Source of the DNA: Streptomyces eurythermus
Lineage (GTDB): Bacteria > Actinomycetota > Actinomycetes > Streptomycetales > Streptomycetaceae
Assembly (NCBI RefSeq): GCF_014649115.1
Contig: NZ_BMSK01000018.1
Coordinates: 74,713 to 138,712 of the forward strand
Reading direction: 5' to 3'
DNA length: 64,000 nucleotides
Shown here: in pieces, positions 34,192-41,775 of the stretch
Layout of the letters: each line of letters opens with the position of its first letter
Numbering within the stretch: the first letter of the stretch is position 1
The notes under the pieces: generated by a model
Databases searched by the model: none
Told to the model about the DNA's origin: nothing
The model's input: only the letters and a program-made list of their open reading frames with translations
Position numbers and translations under genes: made by a program

Positions 34192-34221
34192 TTGTGGCTC
34201 CGGGCGACGAAACGGCATGCT
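34192..34221 (+). promoter_or_regulatory. Leaderless promoter of the orphan PotD-like gene
   Basis: TTGTGG, 18 bases, CATGCT, then six bases to the GTG at 34228. No ribosome binding site precedes the start codon. Confidence 0.5.
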
Positions 34222-34227
34222 TCCGGG

Positions 34228-35421
34228 GTGCCCCAGACTTCCTCTCGCGCCTTCGCGCCGTCCCGCCGTTCCCTGCTCGCCGCCCTCGGTGCCACCGCCG
34301 CGCTCGGTGCGCTGTCCGGGTGCGGGGTGCCCGCCGCGTACGTCAAGCCCGCGGACCGCTCCGCGCCCGACGAGTCCGCGGCCGACAAGAGGCTGACCTG
34401 GGCCAACTGGCCGCTGTACATCGACACCGACGACGCCGACCCGAACCGGCGGCCCACCCTGGAGGGGTTCGGGAAGCGCACCGGGATCTCCGTCGACTAT
34501 GTGGAGGAGATCAACGACAACGACGAGTTCTTCGGCAAGATCAGCCCCTCGCTGATGAACCACCGGTCCACCGGCCGGGACCTGATCGTCATCAGCGACT
34601 GGATGTGCGCCCGGTACGTCCGGCTGGGCTGGGTCCAGGAGATGGACCGCGCCCGCCAGCCCAATGTGGCACGCAACCTGGACCCGATGCTGCGCTCGCC
34701 CGCCTTCGACAAGGGCCGCCGGTTCACCGTGCCGTGGCAGTCCGGGATCACCGGCATCGCCTACAACCGCCGCAAGCTCGGCCGGGACATCCGGCACGTG
34801 AAGGACCTCTGGGCGCCGGACCTCAAGGGCCGGGTGACCCTGCTGTCCGGCCTGGACGAGGCGTTCGCGCTGCTCATGCAGGGCGACGGCGTGGACATCA
34901 CCCGCTGGACCACGGACGACTTCCACCGGATGTGCGACCGGATCGAGCGCGAGGTGCACCGGGGACAGATCCGCCGCTTCACCGGCAACGACTACACCAA
35001 GGACCTGGTCAGCGGGGACGTACTGGCCTGCCAGGCGTACTCCGGCGATGTCATCCAGCTCCAGGCGGACAACCCCGACATCCGCTTCGTCGTGCCCGAG
35101 GAGGGCGCCGAGCTGTGGTCGGACTCCCTGATGATCCCCGACCGGGCCCGGCACAAGGCCAACGCCGAGCGGCTGATCGACTACTACTACCAGCCCGAGG
35201 TCGCCGCGAAGCTCGCCACCTGGGTCAACTACGTCTGCCCGGTCCCGGCCGCCCGGGAGGTGCTGGCCGCCGACCCGGACAAGGACACCGCGGCCCTCGC
35301 CGCCAACCCCCTGATATTCCCGGACCCCGTGATGCGCGAACGCCTGGCCGTCGCCCGCGACATCACCTCCACGGAACGCCCGGAGTTCACCCGCCGCTGG
35401 AACGGCATCGTGGGCCTGTGA
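34228..35421 (+). CDS. Orphan polyamine-binding lipoprotein (PotD-like)
   Basis: A 397-residue binding protein. The signal carries a twin-arginine (SRRSLLAAL) and a lipobox (LSGC, about residue 31), so it is probably a Tat-exported lipoprotein. Polyamine-binding family features are WANWPLYID, VDYVEEINDNDEFFGKI and the ligand-site Trp/Asp residues in WQSGITGIAYN. No permease or ATPase is adjacent. It is closely similar in layout to the PotD-like protein of the potABC operon at 45561, so it may be an alternative receptor feeding that transporter. Confidence 0.85.
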   Translation: MPQTSSRAFAPSRRSLLAALGATAALGALSGCGVPAAYVKPADRSAPDESAADKRLTWANWPLYIDTDDADPNRRPTLEGFGKRTGISVDYVEEINDNDEFFGKISPSLMNHRSTGRDLIVISDWMCARYVRLGWVQEMDRARQPNVARNLDPMLRSPAFDKGRRFTVPWQSGITGIAYNRRKLGRDIRHVKDLWAPDLKGRVTLLSGLDEAFALLMQGDGVDITRWTTDDFHRMCDRIEREVHRGQIRRFTGNDYTKDLVSGDVLACQAYSGDVIQLQADNPDIRFVVPEEGAELWSDSLMIPDRARHKANAERLIDYYYQPEVAAKLATWVNYVCPVPAAREVLAADPDKDTAALAANPLIFPDPVMRERLAVARDITSTERPEFTRRWNGIVGL

Positions 35422-35477
35422 GCCGCCGGCCCGCGCACGTGGGGCGGGACGGAGCCATGGCAGTGCAGGATGAAGCC

Positions 35478-35945
35478 ATGGCCAAGGATTTCCCGCTGCC
35501 GCGCGGAGCGACAGGTTTCCTCAGTCCCGACGACGCCGGCCCGCTGCCCGAGACCGATCTGCGGACGTTCCGCACCGCCCTGTACACGGCCGCCCGGATC
35601 GCCGGGGGCACGGTGGGCGAGGTGGAGGAACAGTCCCGTCCCCGCTCCTTCCACCTCGGCTCGGTCCTCGACCGCGCGGGCGAGACCGTCGTCCTGTGCC
35701 ACGCCCACCACCCGTGGATCGCGTTCGCCCCGGAGCGCCGGAACTGGTACGACGAGGAGTTCCTGATCCCGCCCCCGTGGGCCCACGCCTTCACCGACGC
35801 GGGACTCACGGTGCTCGACCGCGAGCGGCTCACCACACCGCTGTCCGCCGTGGACACCTCGGCACTGACCCGGGACGAGTGGCGCCGGATCCGCCTCTAC
35901 CACCTCACCACGCTGGGCGGAGTGCTCTTCAACGCCTTCGACTGA
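35478..35945 (+). CDS. Hypothetical protein
   Basis: A 155-residue soluble protein I cannot place in a family. It has no signal peptide or membrane segment. Notable stretches are VVLCHAHHPWIAFAPERRNWYDEEF and a C-terminus rich in Leu and Asp. The G/C third-base pattern is that of a real gene. The start at 35478 is chosen because CAGGAT lies six bases upstream (leaderless pattern); an ATG at 35457 is also open. It lies between the orphan PotD-like gene and a convergent IclR gene, with no clear functional link. Confidence 0.7.
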   Translation: MAKDFPLPRGATGFLSPDDAGPLPETDLRTFRTALYTAARIAGGTVGEVEEQSRPRSFHLGSVLDRAGETVVLCHAHHPWIAFAPERRNWYDEEFLIPPPWAHAFTDAGLTVLDRERLTTPLSAVDTSALTRDEWRRIRLYHLTTLGGVLFNAFD

Positions 35946-35964
35946 CCCACCGCGACCGCCCCGG

Positions 35965-36645
35965 TCACCCCCGCCCGTCCAGCGCGCGGCTCACCGTCGC
36001 CGCCGTCCGGCACACGGCCGGGGCGAGGCGCGGGGAGCGGGCGGTCGTCGGGGCGGTCAGGGAGACGGCCGCCACGGGGGTGCCCGACCGGAACACCGGG
36101 GCCGCGAGGGACAGTTCGCCCAGGCGGTGCTCCTCGTGGGCCTCGGCCAGGCCGGTCGCGCGGACCCGGGCCAGGTGGGCGGCGAGCCGGCCCGGGGCGG
36201 TGAGGGTACGGGGGGTGTGCCGCTCGGCGGCGGCCGGGGCCGTGAGCAGGCCGTGGGCCAGCAGGACCTTGCCCGCGGCCGTGGCGTGCGGGGGCAGCCG
36301 TGCGCCGGTGACCAGACACAGGGCCGTACCGTCGGCCGGGATCACCACGTCCGCGTGCCCGCCGGTGTGCGCGGTGAGGGCGCGCAGCGCGGGCAGGGCC
36401 GTGTCCAGCAGGCCGCGCGGGCAGGGGGCGGCGGCGCCGAGGGCACGGATGCGGGTGCCGAGGCGGTAGGAGCCGTCCGAGGCCCGTTCCAGCCCGCCCC
36501 AGGCCACCAGTTCCCGCACCATGCGCAGCGCGGTCGGCACGGGCAGCCCCGTGCGGCGGGCGATCTCCGTCAGGCGCAGCGTGACCGGCGCGTCCACGAA
36601 CGCGTCCAGCACCGAGAAGACCCGCCCCGCGACGCTCTCCGCCAT
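35965..36645 (-). CDS. IclR family transcriptional regulator
   Basis: A 226-residue regulator. The N-terminal winged HTH (about 5-65) reads VFSVLDAFVDAPVTLRLTEIARRTGLPVPTALRMVREL, and the effector domain (about 80-220) ends with AAPVFRSGTPVAAVSLTAP. It is divergent from the nitroreductase gene, with about 85 bases between starts, and probably controls it. Confidence 0.9.
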   Translation of the reverse strand: MAESVAGRVFSVLDAFVDAPVTLRLTEIARRTGLPVPTALRMVRELVAWGGLERASDGSYRLGTRIRALGAAAPCPRGLLDTALPALRALTAHTGGHADVVIPADGTALCLVTGARLPPHATAAGKVLLAHGLLTAPAAAERHTPRTLTAPGRLAAHLARVRATGLAEAHEEHRLGELSLAAPVFRSGTPVAAVSLTAPTTARSPRLAPAVCRTAATVSRALDGRG

Positions 36646-36731
36646 CCGCCCCTCCGTCCGCCCCGCCGGCGTTTTCGCCCAGTGAAAGCCGGGCGTTGCC
36701 GCCGGCCGGGCCCGCCCGCGAGGGTCAACGC

Positions 36732-37376
36732 ATGACTCTCGCTCTCTCTTCCGACCAGCTGCTGTCCACCACCCGCGCCGTCCGCCACCGCCTCGATCTC
36801 ACCCGCCCGGTGCCGCGCCGGCTGCTGGAGGAGTGCGTGGACCTGGCCGTCCAGGCGCCGAGCGGACGCAACCGGCAGCGCTGGCACTTCGTCATCGTCA
36901 CCGACCCGGAGCGCCGGGCCGCCCTGGCCGACGTGTGGCGGGCCGGGGTGACCGCGCCCGGCGCCAGTGAGCCGCTCCCGGAGCGGGACGTGCGGCGGGC
37001 GTCCGTGGCCCGGATGGACCGGGTGTACTCCGGCACCGCGCACCTGTACGCGCATCTGCACGAGGTCCCGGCGCTCGTCGTGCCGTGCGTGGAAGGCCGT
37101 ACCGACCACGCCCCGGTGCTGCGCCAGGCCGGCACCTGGGGCTCCATCCTGCCGGCCGTGTGGAGCTTCATGCTCGCCGCCCGCGCCCGGGGTCTGGGCA
37201 CCTGCTGGACCACCGGGAACCTGGTGGACGAGCGGGAGTCGGCCCGGGTGCTCGGCATCCCGTACGACGACGTGATGCAGGCGGCGCTGATCCCCGTCGC
37301 CTACACCCTCGGCACCGACTTCCGGCCGGCTCCCCGCATCGCCCGGGACCGGGTGCTGCACTGGGACCAGTTTTGA
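36732..37376 (+). CDS. Nitroreductase family protein
   Basis: A 214-residue FMN-dependent oxidoreductase. The family features are the N-terminal TTRAVRHRLDLTRPVP segment, QAPSGRNRQRWHFVIVTD that binds FMN phosphate, and GLGTCWTTGN near the C-terminus. Substrate unknown. It starts with ATG and ends inside a palindrome that forms part of the next promoter. The divergent IclR regulator is a likely controller. Confidence 0.9.
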   Translation: MTLALSSDQLLSTTRAVRHRLDLTRPVPRRLLEECVDLAVQAPSGRNRQRWHFVIVTDPERRAALADVWRAGVTAPGASEPLPERDVRRASVARMDRVYSGTAHLYAHLHEVPALVVPCVEGRTDHAPVLRQAGTWGSILPAVWSFMLAARARGLGTCWTTGNLVDERESARVLGIPYDDVMQAALIPVAYTLGTDFRPAPRIARDRVLHWDQF

Positions 37377-37401
37377 ACACGTTCAATTCCAGGCGTACGC
37401 T
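37373..37401 (+). promoter_or_regulatory. Promoter with embedded palindromic operator
   Basis: TTGAAC (37373-37378), 17 bases, TACGCT (37396-37401), then six bases to the ATG at 37408: a leaderless promoter close to consensus. The -35 is the left arm of TTGAAC-AC-GTTCAA (37373-37386), perfect 6-base arms of the kind bound by TetR-type repressors. The palindrome also contains the nitroreductase stop codon. No TetR gene is adjacent. Confidence 0.65.
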
Positions 37402-37407
37402 CCTGCC

Positions 37408-37941
37408 ATGAGCGACAGAGCCGCCCTGCTCAAGGGCATCCGCGCCTGGTTGGTCCTCTTCGTCGTGTGCCTCGTCCTCAGCGGGGCCACCGCCTTCCCG
37501 CTGGTGCACGAACTGCGCTGGACCGAGAGCGCGTTGCGCGCGCTGTCCGTGCCGGAACACCTGCCCGGCCTGATGGCGTGGATCGTCCGGGTGCGCGAGG
37601 ACCTGGACACCGTCGACGCCGAGTACCCCTTCGTCCTGTACGGCACCGACTGGCTGGCCTTCGCCCACCTCGTCATCGCGGTCGCGTTCTACGGCCCGTA
37701 CCGCGACCCCGTCCGCAACATCTGGGTGGTCGAGTTCGGGATGATCGCCTGTGCCGGGATCATCCCGCTCGCCCTCGCCTGCGGACCCGTCCGCGGCATC
37801 CCCTTCTGGTGGAGCCTGATCGACATGTCCTTCGGGGTGCTCGGCGTCGTCCCGCTTCACATCGTCCGGAAGAAGATCAAGCGACTGGAGACGCTCGGCA
37901 CCCCGCCCGCGCCCCCGGCCGCCGCGCCCGTCAGCGGTTGA
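37408..37941 (+). CDS. Four-helix membrane protein
   Basis: A 177-residue integral membrane protein with hydrophobic segments at about 11-32, 86-104, 111-130 and 134-152, and a Pro/Ala-rich cytoplasmic tail. No family recognised beyond conserved-looking segments (FWWSLIDMSFGVLG). Expression is from the strong leaderless promoter with an operator directly upstream, so it is probably induced by some ligand. Its last 11 bases overlap the convergent serine hydrolase gene. Confidence 0.75.
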   Translation: MSDRAALLKGIRAWLVLFVVCLVLSGATAFPLVHELRWTESALRALSVPEHLPGLMAWIVRVREDLDTVDAEYPFVLYGTDWLAFAHLVIAVAFYGPYRDPVRNIWVVEFGMIACAGIIPLALACGPVRGIPFWWSLIDMSFGVLGVVPLHIVRKKIKRLETLGTPPAPPAAAPVSG

Positions 37942-39130
37942 ACGCCGGGAACGCGAGGCGCTGGGCGGCGGCCTGCTGGCCGTCGCCCTTGGCGTCCGTG
38001 GAGTTCGCCGAGTAGACGAGGGTTCGGGAGAGGTCCTTCGTCGCGGCGATCGCCGCGGTGTAACCCGGGCGTGAGCCGCCCTTGCCCCAGACCTCCCTAC
38101 CGTTCACCTCGAGGCGCTCCAGCGCCGCGCCGTAGTGCGCGTCGGGCACGTCGGGCAGGGTGAACATCTCGCGCAGCTGCGGCTCGGGCACCACCCGGCC
38201 GCGGAACAGCCCGACCAGGAACCGCTCCAGGTCGGCGGTGGTCGAGATGAGGTCACCGGCGGCGAAACGGTCGGTCATGTTCCACTCGGTCACATCGACC
38301 AGCTTGCCGTCGATCCAGTCGTAGCCCCGGTTGTACGGCCCGTGGATCCCGGTGTCCCCGGCGGCGGGGAAGGAGCTGTGCCGCATGCCGAGCGGCCGGA
38401 AGATCCGCACCTGCGCCTGGTGGGCGTACGAGTCCCCGGTCACCTTTTCGATGAGCATGCCGAGCACGGTGTAGTGGATGTTGCCGTAGGTCTGCCGCGT
38501 GCCCGGGCTGTACGCCGGCCCCTGGGCGACGGACGCCGCGACGACCTGCCGGGGCGTCAGCGTCTCGAAGCGGTGCGCGTAGCCCGCCTCGACGGTGTCA
38601 CCGAGGGAAGCCCCCGGCTTCAGGCCGCTGGTGTAGTTCAGCAACTGCCGTACGGTGATGGGCTCGAAGTCCTCGGTGAGCAGGCCCGGCAGATACCGCT
38701 GCACGGTGCCGTCGAGGTCGATCCGGCCCTCCGCGGCCAGTTGCAGCACGATGGCGGCGGTGACCACCTTCGTCACCGAACCGGCCCGGAACCGCGCGTT
38801 CTCCAGGGCGGGCGCCCCCGTGCGGAGGTCCCGCACGCCCGCCGTGCCCCGCCAGCTGCCGTGGCCGCCGACCCGGACCAGCGCGGCCGTGATGTCGTGG
38901 TCGGGCAGCCCGGCGAGCGCGGCGGCCAGGGCCTCGGCGTCCGGGCCGTACGTGTCCTTGGCGGACGCGGACGCGGACGCGGACACGGACGCGTGGGGCG
39001 CGGACGCCGGTGCGGCGAACGCCGGCGCGGCGGCCGAACCGGCGGCCAGCGCGGCGACGAGTCCGGCGGCCACGAGGGCGGTACGGCGGCGGGTACGGCT
39101 GGACGTGCTGGTACCGCGGGTGCGGCGCAT
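37931..39130 (-). CDS. Secreted serine hydrolase, beta-lactamase/D-Ala-D-Ala carboxypeptidase fold
   Basis: A 399-residue exported protein. The signal peptide (RRRTALVAAGLVAALAAGSAAAPAFA) is followed by a Ser-Ala repeat linker (SASASASA, about 48-57). The catalytic SxxK is Ser118-Val-Thr-Lys121 and the YxS-type motif is YTSGLK. Members of this class C-like family are DD-peptidases, esterases or lactamases; the substrate is not evident. GAGGAG precedes the ATG. Confidence 0.88.
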   Translation of the reverse strand: MRRTRGTSTSSRTRRRTALVAAGLVAALAAGSAAAPAFAAPASAPHASVSASASASAKDTYGPDAEALAAALAGLPDHDITAALVRVGGHGSWRGTAGVRDLRTGAPALENARFRAGSVTKVVTAAIVLQLAAEGRIDLDGTVQRYLPGLLTEDFEPITVRQLLNYTSGLKPGASLGDTVEAGYAHRFETLTPRQVVAASVAQGPAYSPGTRQTYGNIHYTVLGMLIEKVTGDSYAHQAQVRIFRPLGMRHSSFPAAGDTGIHGPYNRGYDWIDGKLVDVTEWNMTDRFAAGDLISTTADLERFLVGLFRGRVVPEPQLREMFTLPDVPDAHYGAALERLEVNGREVWGKGGSRPGYTAAIAATKDLSRTLVYSANSTDAKGDGQQAAAQRLAFPAFNR

Positions 39131-39278
39131 GACGGGCTCCTCGAGGGGATCGGGTGCGGCTTCCTGATCATCCTCGGACGGCGGCCCGCCGCCCGGATCC
39201 TCTCCGAGGAGGGGGCGCGACCCTTGCGCGACCCCGAACAACCACCGGGGCGCGTACGGAAGTTGTCAGGGATGGCCC

Positions 39279-39430
39279 CTACGGGAGCCGCTCCCGGCCG
39301 TCACCGGCGTAACGCTCCTGAGCCGCCATGACCTCGTCGCCGTGCTCGAGGGCCCACGCCCCGAACGCGTCGATCGGCCCGAGCAACGTCCGTCCCAGGG
39401 AGGTGAGTTCATACTCCACGCGGACAGGCG
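39279..39430 (-). pseudogene. Remnant of an HxlR-type regulator
   Basis: About 50 C-terminal residues remain: PVRVEYELTSLGRTLLGPIDAFGAWALEHGDEVMAAQE, the last wing and helix of an HxlR regulator (normally about 110-130 residues). The DNA-binding N-terminal half is missing; at about 39430 the sequence switches to the 5' end of the oxidoreductase remnant on the other strand. The longer open frame on this strand past that point reads antisense to that remnant and has no HxlR similarity. Confidence 0.65.
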
Positions 39431-39443
39431 ACGGGAGGCAGTC

Positions 39444-39806
39444 GTGCGGATCGGAATGCTCGGTACCGGAGCCATGGCACGGGCGTTGGGGGAACAGTGG
39501 GAGCGCGCCGGGCACGACGTGGTCGCGGCCGAGCGGATCGCCGTCGCCGCGCCCGCCGCCCGGGTGGTCAAGGCGTTCGACCTGTGCCACGAGAGCGTCT
39601 GGCGGCTGACCCCGCCGGTCTTCGCCGGCCGCCCGCTCGCCGTCCCCCTGTGCGGGGACGGCGAGGACGCGCTCGCCGTCGTCCGGCGGCTCGTCCGCCT
39701 GTGGGTGGGCGAGGGCGCGGACGCGCAGGCGATCGCGCCGCCGCCGGAGTTCGCCGGGGTCAGCGGGAGCGCAGCGCGTGCAGGACGTCGATCCGGTTCG
39801 TCGTGA
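39444..39806 (+). pseudogene. Internally deleted F420-dependent NADP reductase-like gene
   Basis: A 120-residue frame with GGGAGG (39433-39438) and a GTG start. The N-terminus RIGMLGTGAMARALGEQW is a Rossmann nucleotide-binding loop. It then jumps from GHDVV directly to AARVVKAFDLCHESVWRLTPPVF, which in relatives lies some 60 residues later, and a second gap of about 30 residues follows AVVRRLV before LWVGEGADAQAIAPP. Two in-frame deletions would remove the substrate and dimer regions. The tail runs into the end of the convergent phosphodiesterase gene. Confidence 0.65.
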
Positions 39807-40452
39807 TCGAGTCCACGCCCAGTTCCAGCAGCCTGCTCATGGAGCGGCGGGTGTCCGGGGTCCACACCGACAGCAGACAGCCGTCGCGGTGCACCCGGGC
39901 GGCCAGCTCCCGGCCGACCAGGGAGAAACGGTAGTTGAGCCAGCGCGGGCGCACGGCGGCGAGCAGCGCCGGGCGGGGCGGGGCCAGGGTCGTCCAGGTC
40001 AGGGCGATCTCGGCGGCCGGGTCGGCGGCCCGGACGGCGAGCATCGCCTCGGCGCCCGCGCTGTAGTAGACGCGGTCCCGCGCGCCGCTTTGCCGGATCA
40101 CGTCCAGTGTCCGCTCGACGGTACGGCGGCCGACCGGACCGCACAGGTCCACCATCACCCGGCTGTCACCGGTCGCGGCCAGCGCCTCGGCCAGCGTCGG
40201 CACCCCGCCCCCCGTCAGCCCGCGCAGCTCCTCGGCGGACAGCGCGGCCAGCGGCCGGTCCACCTCCCACAGCCGGCGCAGCGTCTCGTCGTGCAGCAGC
40301 ACGGGCACGCCGTCCCGGGTGAGCCGTACGTCGATCTCGACGGCGTCCGCGCCCTGCCCGAGCGCGGAACGCAGCGAGGCGAGGGTGTTCTCACGGAAAC
40401 GGTAGGGGTCGCCGCGGTGGGCCACGGCGGTCACGGTCTGCATGCGCCCCAT
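39760..40452 (-). CDS. Glycerophosphodiester phosphodiesterase
   Basis: A 230-residue GDPD-family enzyme that hydrolyses glycerophosphodiesters to glycerol-3-phosphate and an alcohol. The signature is clear: VAHRGDPYRFRENTLASLR with catalytic His, ADAVEIDVRLTRDGVPVLLHDETL with the metal-binding Glu and Asp and second His, and the closing GVDSITTNRIDVL. No signal peptide, so cytoplasmic. The start could be ATG at 40452 or 40443. Its 3' end overlaps the F420-reductase remnant. Confidence 0.9.
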   Translation of the reverse strand: MGRMQTVTAVAHRGDPYRFRENTLASLRSALGQGADAVEIDVRLTRDGVPVLLHDETLRRLWEVDRPLAALSAEELRGLTGGGVPTLAEALAATGDSRVMVDLCGPVGRRTVERTLDVIRQSGARDRVYYSAGAEAMLAVRAADPAAEIALTWTTLAPPRPALLAAVRPRWLNYRFSLVGRELAARVHRDGCLLSVWTPDTRRSMSRLLELGVDSITTNRIDVLHALRSR

Positions 40453-40549
40453 TGTGGCCGTGCGGTGCCCGGGATCCGGGGGCGGGGGTGGTGGCCCGAG
40501 CCCCCCGCGCTCGGTGGGGTGTGCGCGGGGGACGGAGGGACGCGGGCGC

Positions 40550-41617
40550 TCAGCCGGCGAGCCAGGCGCTGGTGTAGTCGTCGATCTCCCGGGCGATCCG
40601 GGCCTTGCCCGCCGCGTCCAGGAAGGAGACCTCGACGGCGTCCTTCGCGAGCGCGGCGAGGCCCCGCTCGTCCAGTTCCAGGAGCCGGGCGGCCACCGCG
40701 TACTCGTTGTTCAGGTCGGTGCCGAACATCGGCGGGTCGTCGGAGTTGATCGTCACCAGCACCCCGGCCCGCGTGAACTCCTTGATCGGGTGCTCCTCCA
40801 GGGAGCGGACCGCGCGGGTGGCGATGTTGGAGGTCGGGCAGACCTCCAGCGGGATCCGGTGCTCCGCGAGGTACGCCAGCAGCTCCGGGTCCCGCGCGGA
40901 ACTCGTGCCGTGCCCGATGCGCTCGGCGCGCAGGTCGCGCAGCGCGTCCCACACCGTCTCCGGGCCGGTCGTCTCCCCGGCGTGCGGAACGGAGCGCAGA
41001 CCGGCGGCGATGGCCCGGTCGAAGTACGGCTTGAACTGCGGCCGGGGCACGCCGATCTCCGGCCCGCCGAGCCCGAACGACACCAGGCCCTCCGGGCGGA
41101 TCCGGTCCTCGGTGGCCAGCCGCGTCGTCACCTCGGCCGCTTCCAGACCGGCCTCGCCGGGAATGTCGAAGCACCAGCGCAGCACGGTCCCGAACTCCGC
41201 CTCGGCCGCCTTGCGGGCGTCCTCGATCGCGTCCATGAAGGCCCGCTCGTCGATGCCCCGCCGGGTGGAGGAGAAGGGGGTGATGGTCAGCTCCGCGTAC
41301 CGCACCTGCTGCCGGGCCAGGTCGCGGGCCACCTCGTAGGTGAGCAGCCGGACGTCCTCCGGGGTGCGGATGAGGTCCACGACCGACAGATAGACCTCGA
41401 TGAAGTGCGCGAAGTCCGTGAAGGTGAAGTACTCGGCGAGGGCCTCGGGGTCGGCGGGGACCTTGGAACCGGGGTGGCGGGCGGCCAGCTCCGAGACGAT
41501 GCGGGGGGAGGCGGAGCCGACGTGGTGGACGTGCAGTTCGGCCTTGGGCAGCCCCGCGATGAAGGAGCGCAGATCGCGGTCGGCGGTGCCGGTGGCGGGT
41601 ACGGCGGTGTCGGTCAA
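40550..41617 (-). CDS. add: Adenosine deaminase
   Basis: A 355-residue metal-dependent hydrolase that converts adenosine to inosine (some relatives act on adenine). It has the N-terminal KAELHVHHVGSAS metal motif (HxH), HAGETTGPETV with the catalytic Glu, RIGHGTS, and the late NSDDPPMFGTDL metal Asp. HVHH replaces the more common HLHL, which I recall as normal in streptomycetes. The only fitting start is a TTG at 41617 behind a strong GGGGAGG, which may limit translation. Confidence 0.9.
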   Translation of the reverse strand: MTDTAVPATGTADRDLRSFIAGLPKAELHVHHVGSASPRIVSELAARHPGSKVPADPEALAEYFTFTDFAHFIEVYLSVVDLIRTPEDVRLLTYEVARDLARQQVRYAELTITPFSSTRRGIDERAFMDAIEDARKAAEAEFGTVLRWCFDIPGEAGLEAAEVTTRLATEDRIRPEGLVSFGLGGPEIGVPRPQFKPYFDRAIAAGLRSVPHAGETTGPETVWDALRDLRAERIGHGTSSARDPELLAYLAEHRIPLEVCPTSNIATRAVRSLEEHPIKEFTRAGVLVTINSDDPPMFGTDLNNEYAVAARLLELDERGLAALAKDAVEVSFLDAAGKARIAREIDDYTSAWLAG

Positions 41618-41775
41618 GGGGTCCTCCCCGGGAACGGCGCCCGTGGGCCGCGGCGGGCGGCCCGGGCGCGGTGATCGGCTGATCGGTGGCGCGGGTTCAT
41701 CGTAGGCCCCGGGACGGCGGTGTCCCGTGCGGCCCGTAGCATGACGGGACCGTCCAGGAGAGGGGTCCCTTCACC

